NCBI GenBank assembly: GCA_950097015.1
Contig: CATNEN010000039.1
Coordinates: forward strand, 19,833,501-19,897,500
DNA length: 64,000 nucleotides
From: Macrostomum hystrix
Taxonomy: Eukaryota; Platyhelminthes; Macrostomidae
Direction: 5' to 3'
Below, one piece after another: positions 1-11,600 of this stretch. Both the position numbers and the translations under genes were made by a program. How positions within the stretch are numbered: position 1 is the stretch's first letter; every line of letters starts with the position of its first letter. Under the pieces are notes generated by a model. That model ran no database searches, was not told where the DNA came from, and worked only from the letters and a program-made list of their open reading frames with translations.

Positions 1-256
1 TCAACCCAGGAGATGGCATGTCAGAAGACTGCAAGGACCTTCGTCCCAAGCAGCTGCTGCTGCATGGCACAATGCCTCGGCTAAATTCATGCGCACATTT
101 ACAATGGACCTCTCTTTCTTGATTTTTATTCCGGGCTTAAAAGAACTCTATGACTGACTTGAAACGTTTTCAAAAAGGTTTGGCTGGCTTAAAGTGTACT
201 AAATATTGACTTAACTAAAAGGGTATTTATAGCTTGTGCTTGCGATATTTTTCATC
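1..256. other. Unassigned window edge
   Basis: Mixed-composition DNA at the window edge. One plus-strand frame is open from position 3 to a stop near 155, so a truncated last exon of an upstream gene is possible, but I recognise no protein family and no splice acceptor can be judged because the sequence starts here. Treated as undetermined. Confidence 0.3.
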
Positions 257-735
257 AATATATTTCTGTCTGTTCTAGATGTCTGTCTGTCTGTTCTAGA
301 TGTCTGTCTGTCTGTTCTAGATGTCTGTCTTTCTGTTATAGATGCCTGTCTGTCTGTTCTAGATGTCTGTCTGTCTGTTCTAGATGTCTGCCTGTCTGTT
401 ATAGATGTCTGTCTTTCTGTTATAGATGCCTGTCTGTCTGTTATAGATGTCTGTCTGTCTGTTCTAGATGTCTGTCTGTTCTAGATGTCTGTCTGTCTGT
501 TCTAGATGTCTGTCTGTCTGTTATAGATGTCTGTCTGTCTGTTCTAGATGTCTGTCTGTTCTAGATGTCTGTGTGTCTGTTATAGATGTCTGTCTGTCTG
601 TTCTAGATGTCTGTCTGTTCTAGATGTCTGTCTGTCTGTTCTAGATATTTGTCTGTCTGTTCTAAATGTCTGACTGTCTGTTCTAAATGTCTGACTGTCT
701 GTTCTAAATGTCTGACTGTCTGTTAATAATGTTTG
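257..735. repeat. Minisatellite, 21-bp unit with 17-bp variant
   Basis: About 24 tandem copies built on CTGTCTGT plus TCTAGATG, with units losing or gaining one CTGT step and the last copies changing to TCTAAATGTCTGACTG. The plus-strand frame is stop-free for 82 codons only because of the repetition. A similar CTGTC-based array lies in WDR36 intron 4 (34905-35215), the only clear case of related units in two places. Confidence 0.95.
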
Positions 736-2998
736 TTCGTTTGAAAAACCGCAAGCTGTTTTAAAAAAATAGCTAAAACAGTGCAGTCTACAGTTGAAAA
801 AAGCAGTGTCTCTAATCTCTAAACAGGATAACTTGCTACTGTACAGACCTATTAGAAGCAGCAGAACAAAAACCTATTCTGACAAAAAGTGACATACATT
901 GCAGTATAGCGAATTCGAGTGCTTAGTTACTTTATGTCCCACTAAACTGCCTGTCTGTTGCTTTTTCAAGTTCAATCAACTTATCAAAGTGATACGAGTG
1001 ATATCAAAGTGATATCAACGTAAAATCGGAAGCTTTTGAAGTCAGAAGTACTAGAAGTACTTCTACAGCTTTGTTTTGACTGACAGACTCATAGATTGAT
1101 AGCAAATATTCACTAACTGTACTTTTTTATGATTAATTGCTGATATAAGTAAGTCGTGTCATCATGGTATATAATGACAACCAAGTTACAACTCTATAAG
1201 TTAAACAAATTGAACAGATTTTTACTTACCATTATATGCGAATTTAAACTTGAATAAAAAACGACACGAAAGTCAAGAACGAAATTTCTATAGTCAGACT
1301 GCCAGATTTGGGAGCACTTTTATTGTCGACTTTCTTGTCAATCCTAATCCAGGTTTTATAAATTAAGGTAGGCAGCGTTTTTGCAATTTGTTGTTGCACT
1401 ATATGAGAAGTGTGTATAGTTGGGTCTGACAGTTTTTTATGACAGTTTTATATAATGACAATGTCTTCTTCTGTGGAATGAAAGTCTGCTTTGTCTATTG
1501 TCTTGTCTATTATAATGCTTAATCTCGCTCAGCCGAATCTACTTTGAAATCTCATTTTTAGGAACAGCAGTTGAGCATACACCGTGTGCACAGCTGGGAG
1601 CAGAAATTATTGAACATACTTCCGCTGTTGGTCTCAGTTTTCAATTCACAATGCACTGAAAAAACCTAACGGAACTGAAATGTGAAAAGTAACGAATTAA
1701 AGTAACGATGTTAAAAATTAACGGAACTTCGTTTAAGGAAAGTTGAAATATGCACAAAAAATTGAAACTGAAAATCAGTAACCACTTACCCTGCAGTTTT
1801 CGATAAACAAAATTTAGACTCAGTAGATAAAACAGAAATAATTGTTTTTCATTTACAATAACTTGCTGGAGGGCTGTTGGCATTTCATTTCGACCCGCAG
1901 CCAGCGAGGAGGCAATTCAACCAATTCCGCTGACTTCTGAGCACACGCTCACACAGGTGTGTACATCTGCCCTGACTTTCCCATCGTCAGGCAGTGTACA
2001 CTCTCACGGTGCCTTGGAGGTTGGCCCTCAAGGGCGTAAATTGCACGACAAGCCCCCAAGCCTTCTCTCCGCGGCTGCGCCCTAAATAAAGAAATGTGGC
2101 CTCGCCGCGGAATCGACATCAGTGACATTGGCGCAAAAGAAATACAAATTTCTGTTTAATTGGATTTATGAAAACGGTGTGCCTGTCAATCTAAATAAAG
2201 GTTAAATAATTTTTTTTTCATTACCCTCCCGCTAACTCTCAATCTTATAGATAATAAAATTAGATAAAAAAGATTAAAGCCGCTTAACTTTTAAAACTTC
2301 TCCAACTGAAAAGTAGGATTAATAATTGGATTTCTATTCCAACTGCCCTCTAATCGTTGTTAAATTTCATTTGAAAGGTTAGGGGGTGAGATTTCGCGGA
2401 ATAAATTGACTTCAAAATCACCGTCGCTTCATTTTAGCCTTTCATTATTAACTGCCAAAGCAGTTGTGTACTCGCTTTGATGAAGGCCCGTACGGCAGAA
2501 TCTTCAGCCAAGCATAACGACTGTTATATAGGCTCAGTGGCAATATTAGCTAGAAGCAAATATTTAATAGTCTGGGTAGGTTAGGTTTCACGGGTGGTTG
2601 GTTCTGTATTAAGGGCGGCAATTTCTCATTTAATGTTTGTAGTCGTCCGGCAAACTATAAATTGAGTACCAAATTAAATTGGTGCAGCAGTGGTATTGTG
2701 AAATGATTATTAAGTTCGCTCTTAGCACTGGAAAATGCTAGAGTGCATGGTTCGTGAACTAATTGTCAATGTAATTGTTGGATACTAAAATCCAAATATT
2801 TTAATGCTGGAACTCTTAGAGGTATTGTTCGTTAAAATGTGTTTGTCATTTAATTAAACTTTGCCTAAAATTAATTCAGCTCAATCAAGAGTACTAGAAA
2901 GGACTAAGAATGGATTAAAATTGATTGCTTCGCTCTAATTAGCGGAAGGATTCATGCACTAACAAAAGATTGCCTGGTTTGGAACTTTCGGTACTTTC
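736..2998. other. AT-rich intergenic DNA with one GC-rich hairpin cluster
   Basis: No supported gene. The only stretch that stands out is 1900-2115, which is GC-rich and contains three consecutive inverted repeats, described separately. A short minus-strand frame at 1641-1883 ends near a good donor-like sequence at about 1790 (RC of accacttaccctgcag) but encodes nothing I recognise. Confidence 0.5.
1960..2110. other. Three adjacent GC-rich inverted repeats (structured element?)
   Basis: First hairpin 1960-2000: TGTACA at 1960-1965 pairs with TGTACA at 1995-2000, and CTGCC/TGAC inside pair with GTCA/GGCAG around a 9-nt loop. Second, about 2010-2035: GCC-TT-GAGG against CCTC-AA-GGC with small bulges. 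Third: CCGCGGC at 2069-2075 pairs with GCCGCGG at 2104-2110, with an AATAAA at 2085-2090 in the loop. The surrounding DNA is AT-rich. Function unknown: it could be a structured RNA, an mRNA 3' end, or the end of a transposon. Confidence 0.4.
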
Positions 2999-3790
2999 AT
3001 GGGAACTGACGCTTCATGTACGGGAACTGACGCTTCATGTACGGGAACTGACGCTTCATGTACGGGAACTGACGCTTCATGTACGGGAACTGACGCTTCA
3101 TGTACGGGAACTGACGCTTCATGTACGGGAACTGACGCTTCATGTACGGGAACTGACGCTTCATGTACGGGAACTGACGCTTCATGTACGGGAACTGACG
3201 CTTCATGTACGGGAACTGACGCTTCATGTACGGGAACTGACGCTTCATGTACGGGAACTGACGCTTCATGTACGGGAACTGACGCTTCATGTACGGGAAC
3301 TGACGCTTCATGTACGGGAACTGACGCTTCATGTACGGGAACTGACGCTTCATGTACGGGAACTGACGCTTCATGTACGGGAACTGACGCTTCATGTACG
3401 GGAACTGACGCTTCATGTACGGGAACTGACGCTTCATGTATGGGAACTGACGCTTCATGTACGGGAACTGACGCTTCATGTACGGGAACTGACGCTTCAT
3501 GTATGGGAACTGACGCTTCATGTACGGGAACTGACGCTTCATATACGGGAACTGACGCTTCATGTACGGGAACTGACGCTTCATGTACGGGAACTGACGC
3601 TTCATGTATGGGAACTGACGCTTCATGTACGGGAACTGACGCTTCATTTACGGGAACTGACGCTTCATGTACGGGAACTGACGCTTCATGTACGGGAACT
3701 GACGCTTCATCGATGGTAAATGATGCTTTATCTACGGGAATCGATGCTTCATCTACGAGAATCGATGCTTCATCTTTGGGAACTGCCACT
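2999..3790. repeat. Minisatellite, 21-bp unit
   Basis: About 34 nearly identical copies containing GGGAACTGACGCTTCATG, with C/T variation in the TACGGG step. The ends degrade at 3715-3810 and isolated units recur to about 3960. Both strands are stop-free in several frames because the unit is 7 codons long; variation changes amino acids in the frames I checked, so I do not call a gene. Confidence 0.97.
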
Positions 3791-3969
3791 TCGTCTGACG
3801 CTTTATCTATGAAATAAGCTAATAAACACAGGAACTCACACATCATCAATGGGAACTGAAGTCTATTGGGAACTTCCGCTTAGCCATTTAGGAGCTGTGA
3901 TGCCTTATCTGTTGAAACTGACGCTCTGTGTTTAGGAACTGACGCTTTACAATGAGTACGGAAGAATCA

Positions 3970-4675
3970 TCGAGGTTTATGCGTCAATTTTTACTTACTT
4001 GTATAACAGACGTATAACATTTGTATACTAGACAAATAATATAATGTTAATTCTATCTATCTTCGTAAATTGCCCGTAAATTTGCTAATTTCCGAGCTAC
4101 ACGCGGTTGGCGTTTTTTTTGTCGTATTCATACCTTTGATTTCGTTTCCACTCTTTCGAAAACATATACACACAGGCTGCTGTAAGCTGTCACGCAACTT
4201 AACAATCGCCTTCAGCCTTATAAATTGAAAAATTTTTATCACGCAACACCTTGTCGGCATGTCCCGCGAGACATCTGAACCCAGCTGCTATAGCTATAAG
4301 ATAATGGTGATAGATTTGCAAGAATGGTCTTTGAAAGAAGCGTCATTGCCATCAGCAATGCATCAGTGAGTCAAAGACGCAGATTAATTGTCCAGCATAA
4401 CAGATGAGATCACCGGAGCTAGCTAATTAGAAGAAGATAATAATAACTTAGTCACGCCTTTGACTAATCAACATTATAGAAAAGCGGTGAAAATCTGTTT
4501 CAAAAAGCTAAAAAGCAACTACATTTTTTACTAAATTTTACTAATATTTTACTAATAAAAGTTAAAAAAGGAATAAAATTTTTTCTGGAGTTGTTGTGCG
4601 ACCAGCTTTTGGAGATGGTGGCCTTTACCTAGCCGATGTTTGTTAGCCGGAGCTTAAACTGACTAGCCGAAGTTT
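3970..4675. other. Intergenic DNA, nothing recognised
   Basis: AT-rich sequence between two minisatellites. No coding frame of substance, no structured RNA or transposon signature seen. Confidence 0.5.
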
Positions 4676-4679
4676 CCTT

Positions 4680-5355
4680 ATCCCGGCAAACGCCGGTTAG
4701 ACAAACGTCGGTTAGACAAACGTCGATTGGGCAAACGTCTGTTGGGCAAACGTCTGTTGGTTAAACGTCTGTTGGGCAAACGTCGGTTAGACAAACGTCG
4801 GTTAGACAAACCTCGGTTAGACAAACTTCGGTTAGACAAACGTCGGTTAGACAAACGTCGATTGGGCAAACGTCTGTTGGGCAAACGTCTGTTGGTTAAA
4901 CGTCTGTTGGGCAAACGTCGGTTAGACAAACGTCGGTTAGACAAACCTCGGTTAGACAAACTTCGGTTAGACAACCTCGGTAAGACAAACGTCGGTTGGA
5001 CAAACGTCGATTGGGCAAACGTCTGTTGGGCAAACGTCGGATAGACAAACCTCGGTTAGACAAACGTCGGATAGACAAACCTCGGTTAGACAAACGTCGG
5101 ATAGACAAACATCGGTTAGACAAACGTCAGTTAGACAAACCTCGGTTAGACAAACGTCGATTGGGCAAATGTCTGTTGGGCAAACGTCCGTTATGCAAAC
5201 GTCAATTAGACAAACGTCGGTTAGACAAACGTCGGTTAGACAAACATCGATTGGGCAAACGTCTGTTGGGCAAACGTCCGTTGGGCAAACGACAATCAGG
5301 CAAATGGTGGTTAGGGAACGTCGGTTAGGCCGACGTCGGTTAGGCAAACTAGCAA
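4680..5355. repeat. Minisatellite, 15-bp unit with 135-bp higher-order repeat
   Basis: Basic unit GTTAGACAAACGTCG with variants GTTGGGCAAACGTCT and GTTGGTTAAACGTCT. A block of nine units starting near 4724 is repeated from 4859, giving a 135-bp higher-order period. Later copies use an alternating pattern with GGATAGACAAACCTC. Confidence 0.95.
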
Positions 5356-5359
5356 AACT

Positions 5360-8300
5360 AATGAACAATAATGAGCAGAGGCCGTTATTCTAATGCTTTT
5401 GTAGGAAAAAATAGTTATTATATTTTGACTAGATCTTTCCCATCTTGTGAGGAAATATTTTTGGTATCATGTGATATGATCGAGAACTAAGTAAAACATC
5501 ACGCATGCTTGAAGCCCGTAAATTAAAAATGTAAATATTCTCGTGACCTTAATTCATGCGACAGTTTTGCTTCAATAATTATCCTAGCTGAAATTCTTGC
5601 TTTAAATTTGAGAATTCCAATTTAGCTTTTAGTGGATGAAAACGTGAACCGACAATTTAATCTATCACGACACGTGCGTGCAGTTTTCTTGCACCTATGC
5701 CCTTAAACTCATAAAGGTACTCATACGTATAACTAAGCATTTAAAAATTTGACCTTTGACAAAAATTTGAAAATTCGAAGATCATCAAAAATAATTAAAA
5801 ACTTCTTAAAAGCAATTAATTCGTAATCAAGATTTTTAAAGTAAATTCTACATCGAATTTACCTTAGGACGTCGTGGCTTAAAAAGGACTGCATGCTATC
5901 GGGCACAATTTTTACAATATACTGAGAATTAAACTTTAGTATTAAAAGATTACTAAAGTAGTCTGTATTGTGCTTGATGTGGGTACTTCTGGAGTTTTTG
6001 TATTGGAATTGAATGCAGACGACGCACCACATTACATTGCAGTGTGAACGCTATATATACAAATTGAAGTTTAAACCGAGGCTTCGTATATGTACGTCGT
6101 TTTCAAGGAATCTTTGATTAAAAAACAGAAAAACGACACACATTCTTTAGTGCTAGCTAGCTGCACGCTGTATTTACTATATGTATAGCCGAACAATTCA
6201 AGTTCCCCAATAGTTACACAGTAGAAGAGTTTACGAGCGTGCTCATATATAAGGACGCATTACAAGATGTAGTGTAATACATCATGCGTTGCATATTCGT
6301 TGTGGATTGCAGTCAAATAAATGCTAACGCCGATGCGGCATTGAAGCATTGTGGGGCCCTATTTAATAGTGCAAACTTTAAGGGCACAGGCAGCGCGAGA
6401 GAACGAAGAACAAGAGTGTAAAAGACGTACTACGTTTCGTATGAATGGGCGTATCTGCTTTGGGGAACAGTAAAGGCTGAAGGACTACTAGCCATTTTGG
6501 TCCATAGACTGCAGACAAAAGCGAGACGCGTTTGAGAACCATATAAATATGTGTTAATCGTTGAAGGACCACTGTACCGATGATGTACATATAGCAGAAC
6601 TACTTAATACCAGCGCGCGTGCAGTGGTCCTTATAAACTTCATTAGCTACATGAATAAGTACAAAAACAATATCACAGGTGTGTTAGGGATTCTTGAGAA
6701 GCTTTTATTGCCATCGAGGAGGCAATTTGCTGACCCAGCAGACACCGACTTTTATAGCCACTATTACATACTACTAGTTTCTTGTATCTATATATGCGCA
6801 TAGCTTCAGCCAGAGCACATACACTCACTGTACACCGTGAGCGTTGGCCTCTATGTATGTAAACTCCATTTTGGCCTTTTTTATTGTGGTTACTAACAAC
6901 AATACCAACTAGTTATTGCATTTGCGGCATCGTCGCGGATTTGTGTTTTAAGATCAACAGCTTTGTTATAGCTAGCGCTCCGTTTCTTGGAAGTGATTCA
7001 AGATTCTTGGTAATCTTCAATTCCAGACATGAAATCATACATGAAGGCTGAAATACGACATGCATGTCTAATTTATTTGTCTTGAAAGCCCTGTAAAGCT
7101 TTAAATGATGAAACGTTTTTTGGACGTGCTTTTAGAAGATAAACTACTATATTTATTGTATCGTACTCGTACAATGAGGTAAAGGGCTCTTCTTGAACTT
7201 TAATCCTTATTAAAAGTTCGAGTTTTAGTAGTTTCATAAAACTGTGCTCATATGCTAATGATTTTCAGAGGTGCTAGGTAAAAAATATAACATTTGTTCC
7301 ATATACAACCAGTTTCTATGAAATTGACTTCCCTTTCACAGGATGACCACACTTTTTGGTGCAAGCCATATGTAATGTATAGGCCTAGCTATATTAATTG
7401 TCAATTATTAACTAATAATAATATTATGTAGTTAGTGAGTAGGCCTAACAATCTTCGTAACTTCTAAATATATATTTCTTATTGAACTGAAGTTTTATCA
7501 AGGAGTCACAAACTGAACATAATGTATTATTATTTAGGCCTAATTTAATTCGTAGCACTATTAATTGATTAAAAACAAAGAATAGAGCCTACACAATTTT
7601 TTTCTCTACTAAACACAATATTAATACGCCACATATACATTTGAACTGCTCTAGTGAAAAAGTCAGTGAATTGTTTGTTAGTAGGTGTATCTACAGGTAG
7701 GTGTATATTTTACTAAATATTTTGGTGCACACAGCAGATTTTTTAGCCCACATGGCAAAATTAGTGTATACAAAACCATTTAGCCACCTACATGGTATAA
7801 TTTGGTGCATATGACACATCTCAAATTTCTGTGTTTAATTTTTAAGTTTAATTTTTTAAGATATTGAATATTTTATGAGAACCTTACAATTATCTACACA
7901 TGTACCTTCAACAAAAAATACAATAAGATAACTAGGCCTACTGTCATTGCACAAAGATTCACATTTTCACATTTTGTAATAATGTGATTACATCTTACTA
8001 TATCACTATATTGAAGTACACTTTTTTGACAAATAACAAACAATTTAACAAATTATAATGTTTCTTACATGTAATTTTTGCTGCACACATTCTCTTTAGC
8101 ATCATTTTTGTATGGTGCATAGCAAAAAATCCAAAGAGTTTTGTTTTGTTTGCATATACTTCCTGACTATGATCAGCAAGCTATAAATTTTTCATTTCTG
8201 ATTAATGCTTGGGTTTAGCCTCTGAATCAGATTGCTTCTCTGAGCATGAAACACAAAATAAAAAAGAAAGAAAAATTCAAAAAAGAATTAAAAAAAAAAC

Positions 8301-8692
8301 AAAGTATTGGAAAGAATTAAGCAAAAATGTATTTTAACAGGTAGCTTATTATAACTATAAGAGTATATTTTTCGAAATTGAATTGACAAATAATTATTAT
8401 TTATTGCTTTTAAATCAAATGGCTGTTATAGAATTGGGTCAAAACTAAAAGCACCAAACATTATTAAAAAAGAAACAAGTTAGTTGTGTTATCACACATT
8501 TATTTTGTAGGTTAAATAGGTTAAGTCAATTATCTTAACTTAACTTTATTATAACAATTTCAGCTAAAACTTATTTGATACTACAAAGTAAGCAGAATAT
8601 TAGAAAAATTCAGTAAAATCTGCATTTGTGGCTCCCTAAGTCGTTAGGAAGGTGAATTTTTTTAAATATAGGATACTAAAGAAACAATAATT
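5360..8692. other. AT-rich intergenic DNA upstream of MED12
   Basis: About 3.3 kb without a supported gene. Short frames at 6378-6803 on both strands overlap each other and look non-coding. Small inverted repeats occur at 6562-6630 (AAGGACCACTG against CAGTGGTCCTT) and around 6261-6298. The last few hundred bases must hold the MED12 promoter and 5' UTR, but I see no clear core promoter element. Confidence 0.5.
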
Positions 8693-11600
8693 ATGGCTGT
8701 GCCTACCTTTCCCTCGTTAGAGACATTGTCTTTAAAGAGGGCCAGGTTTGAGCGTAAACCACTAGGCCCTCCCGAGGTCTATCCGCAGATGCCCAATCAA
8801 GATGAGGACAAACTTGATCAGGTAAGTTAAAGTTTTTATTCAGTTGCTTTGCATCTTCCGATCTCCCTGTTTCTATTTCCTATCATTCTGATTCTCTCCC
8901 ATCCTTCTGACTCTCCCTTTCCCATCCATCTGAATCTTCCTTTCCCATCCATCTGACTCTTCCTTTCCCACCCATCTGACTCTTCCTTTCCCATCCATCT
9001 GACTCTTCCTTTCCCACCCATCTGACACTTCCTTTCCCACCCATCTGACTCTTCCTTTCCCACCCATCTGACTCTTCCTTTCCCACCCATCTGACTCTTC
9101 CTTTCACACCCATCTGACTCTTCCTTTCCCACCCATCTGACTCTTCCTTTCCCATCCATCTGACTCTTCCTTTCCCATCCATCTGACTCTTCCTTTCCCA
9201 CCCATCTGACTCTTCCTTTCCCACCCATCTGACTCTTCCTTTCCCATCCATCTGACGCCCCCTTTGCCATCCGTTAGTTTTAAACTTTCCCATTACTCTG
9301 TCTGCATTATATTTTTCGTAAGTGTATTCAAACCTGTGTCACGTATCACTTAAATTCTCCAGGTCAATGTTCGCGAAGGCTTTAAAGATATTCTTCAGAA
9401 TCGTTTCAAAAGCACCAAACTAGAGGAGTATTCCTCGATAGCAAACGATTTCAAATTCTCTACCGACGAAGTGCTGAATGCGTTCAAGAAGATTGTCCTA
9501 CGCAAAGTCGAGGCCAATATAATGCCTGACACTAGTAAGAAACGTGGAGCTATCAGCAAAGACATTTCACTGCCCATGGCTGGCCGGACTGCTAGCAAAG
9601 TTGAAGAATGGTTCAAAGATTTCAAATCTGGCGAACAGCTGACTAAATTGTCCGCTAAAGTGCCGCTATCTGTGAAGAAGGAGGACATACTCAAGGAGGT
9701 ATTTAAGAATCGTCTGCCAGTGCATCGTGCCATCTGGTACCTGAAGGTTTGGTGGCAGTTTAGCAGCAGCTTATCCGAGTCGTCTAAAAAGAAAAAGCCA
9801 TTTGACGCACCGGAAGTTCAGGTAGGTTGTTTAGTCGATACGGCGATATCAACCCAGACTTACTATTGTCCTAGTACTGACCCAGTATGACTCATAGATC
9901 TAACCTGACCTATTGCTGACCTATTACTGACCTAGTATGACCCATAGATCTAACCTGACGCATTTTTACCTCGTACGGACCCAGAATTACTCATTGTTGA
10001 CCTACTACTGACCCACAATGACTCATAGATCTAACCTGACCCATGGCTGATCTATTGCTGACCTAGAATGACTTATAGATCTAACCTGACCCAATTTCGA
10101 CCTAGCACTGTTCCACAATGACTGATAGATCTACCTGACCCATTTTTGACCTCTTACTGACCCAATATGACTCATTGTTGACCTAGTACTGACATAGAAT
10201 GACTCATTGATTTACCTGACCTAATTTGGACCTATTACTGACCCTAGAATGACTCATATATCTACCTGACACATTCTTGACCTAGTTCTGACCCAGTATG
10301 ACTCATAGATCTACCTCACACATTGTTGACCTAGTTCTGACCCAGTATGTCTCATAGATCTACCTGACACATGGTTGACCTAGTTCTGACCCAGCATGAC
10401 TCCTAGATCTAACCTGACCCATTGCTGTTCTAGTAATGACCTAGAATGACTCATAGTTCTAACCTGACATATTGTTGACTTGGTACTCATCCATATGACT
10501 CAATATTTTGAACCACCGCTGACCACTGTTAACTAAGCGGGTCCACACAAAATATGAACCTCGCAGGTAAAAAACGACATCTGCACCCACCTGAAAGACA
10601 CTTTTGAAGCCGCTGTCGACGGTGCAGACGAAGACGTTCAAGACGAATGGAACTACGTCTGGGACCTGCTAGTAGCCATGATAGATCAGAGCCTATTCGA
10701 ACAGTTGGAAATCCTTCGCTGGGTCACGGAATTTGTTGAACGATGCCGCAAATCAGATCGTCAATTAGCTTTCCTATTGCCGCATCTATTAGCCGTTGTT
10801 CAATATTTCTCTGCATCAGAATTGGAAAGCAGAAGATTTCTAGTGGTCTGTTGCAATGTTGTACGCGATTTGGGCACCGTTATTGATCTACAATTCGCTC
10901 ACAGAGCACAGTGCTCACAGCACTATCAGATTCTTCTATCGGTCACTAGCCTGATTGTAACAGCTGTTTTGCGCTGTCCCGAGAGTGCAATCTGGTCCGC
11001 CAGCGTCAGCTGCGACTCGCCACTGTACGGCTCGCCTCTAGACCGGCTGCCCTGCAATCTACTCGGCCTTCCAGTTCAACCGGAACTGTTAGATCAATTG
11101 CGTCAGCTAATGCTGGAGATTACTAATCGAAGCGCTGAGGCTGAGCAGCATTGGACTAGGCGGGTGGATACACCGACTAGTTTGAAACTCATTGAAGTGC
11201 TGGAACATCTGGATAAGCACGACTATATGTCTGAGGATAATAAAGTAAGAATTCCAAGAATAGGATACTTGATTTCAACTTGAATTGCGGAAGGAATCGT
11301 AGCTAAAATTCTAGAAGGAATCGTAGCTAGAATCATAGAAGGAATCGTAGCTATGATTGTAACCAGAATCGCAGCAGGAATCGTAGCTAGAATCATAGAA
11401 GGAATCGTAGCTAGAATTCCAGGAGGAATCGTAGCTAGAATCATAGAAGGAATCGTAGCTAGAATCATAGAAGGAATCGTAGCTATGTTTGTAACCAGAA
11501 TCGCAGCAGGAATCGTAGCTAGAATCATAGAAGGAATCGTAGCTAGAATTCCAGGAGGAATCGTAGCTAGAATCATAGAAGGAATCGTAGCTAGAATCAT

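Noticed and set aside
2959..3849. Open frames of 216-296 codons on both strands
   Set aside because: They arise because the 21-bp unit is seven codons without stops. Four frames are open at once, and the variant base changes amino acids in the frames checked.
4680..5355. CRISPR-like regular spacing
   Set aside because: Units are contiguous tandem copies with no unique spacers, and the window is animal DNA.
6378..6803. Short frames of 70 and 80 codons on opposite strands
   Set aside because: They overlap each other, show no family pattern and sit in AT-rich intergenic DNA.
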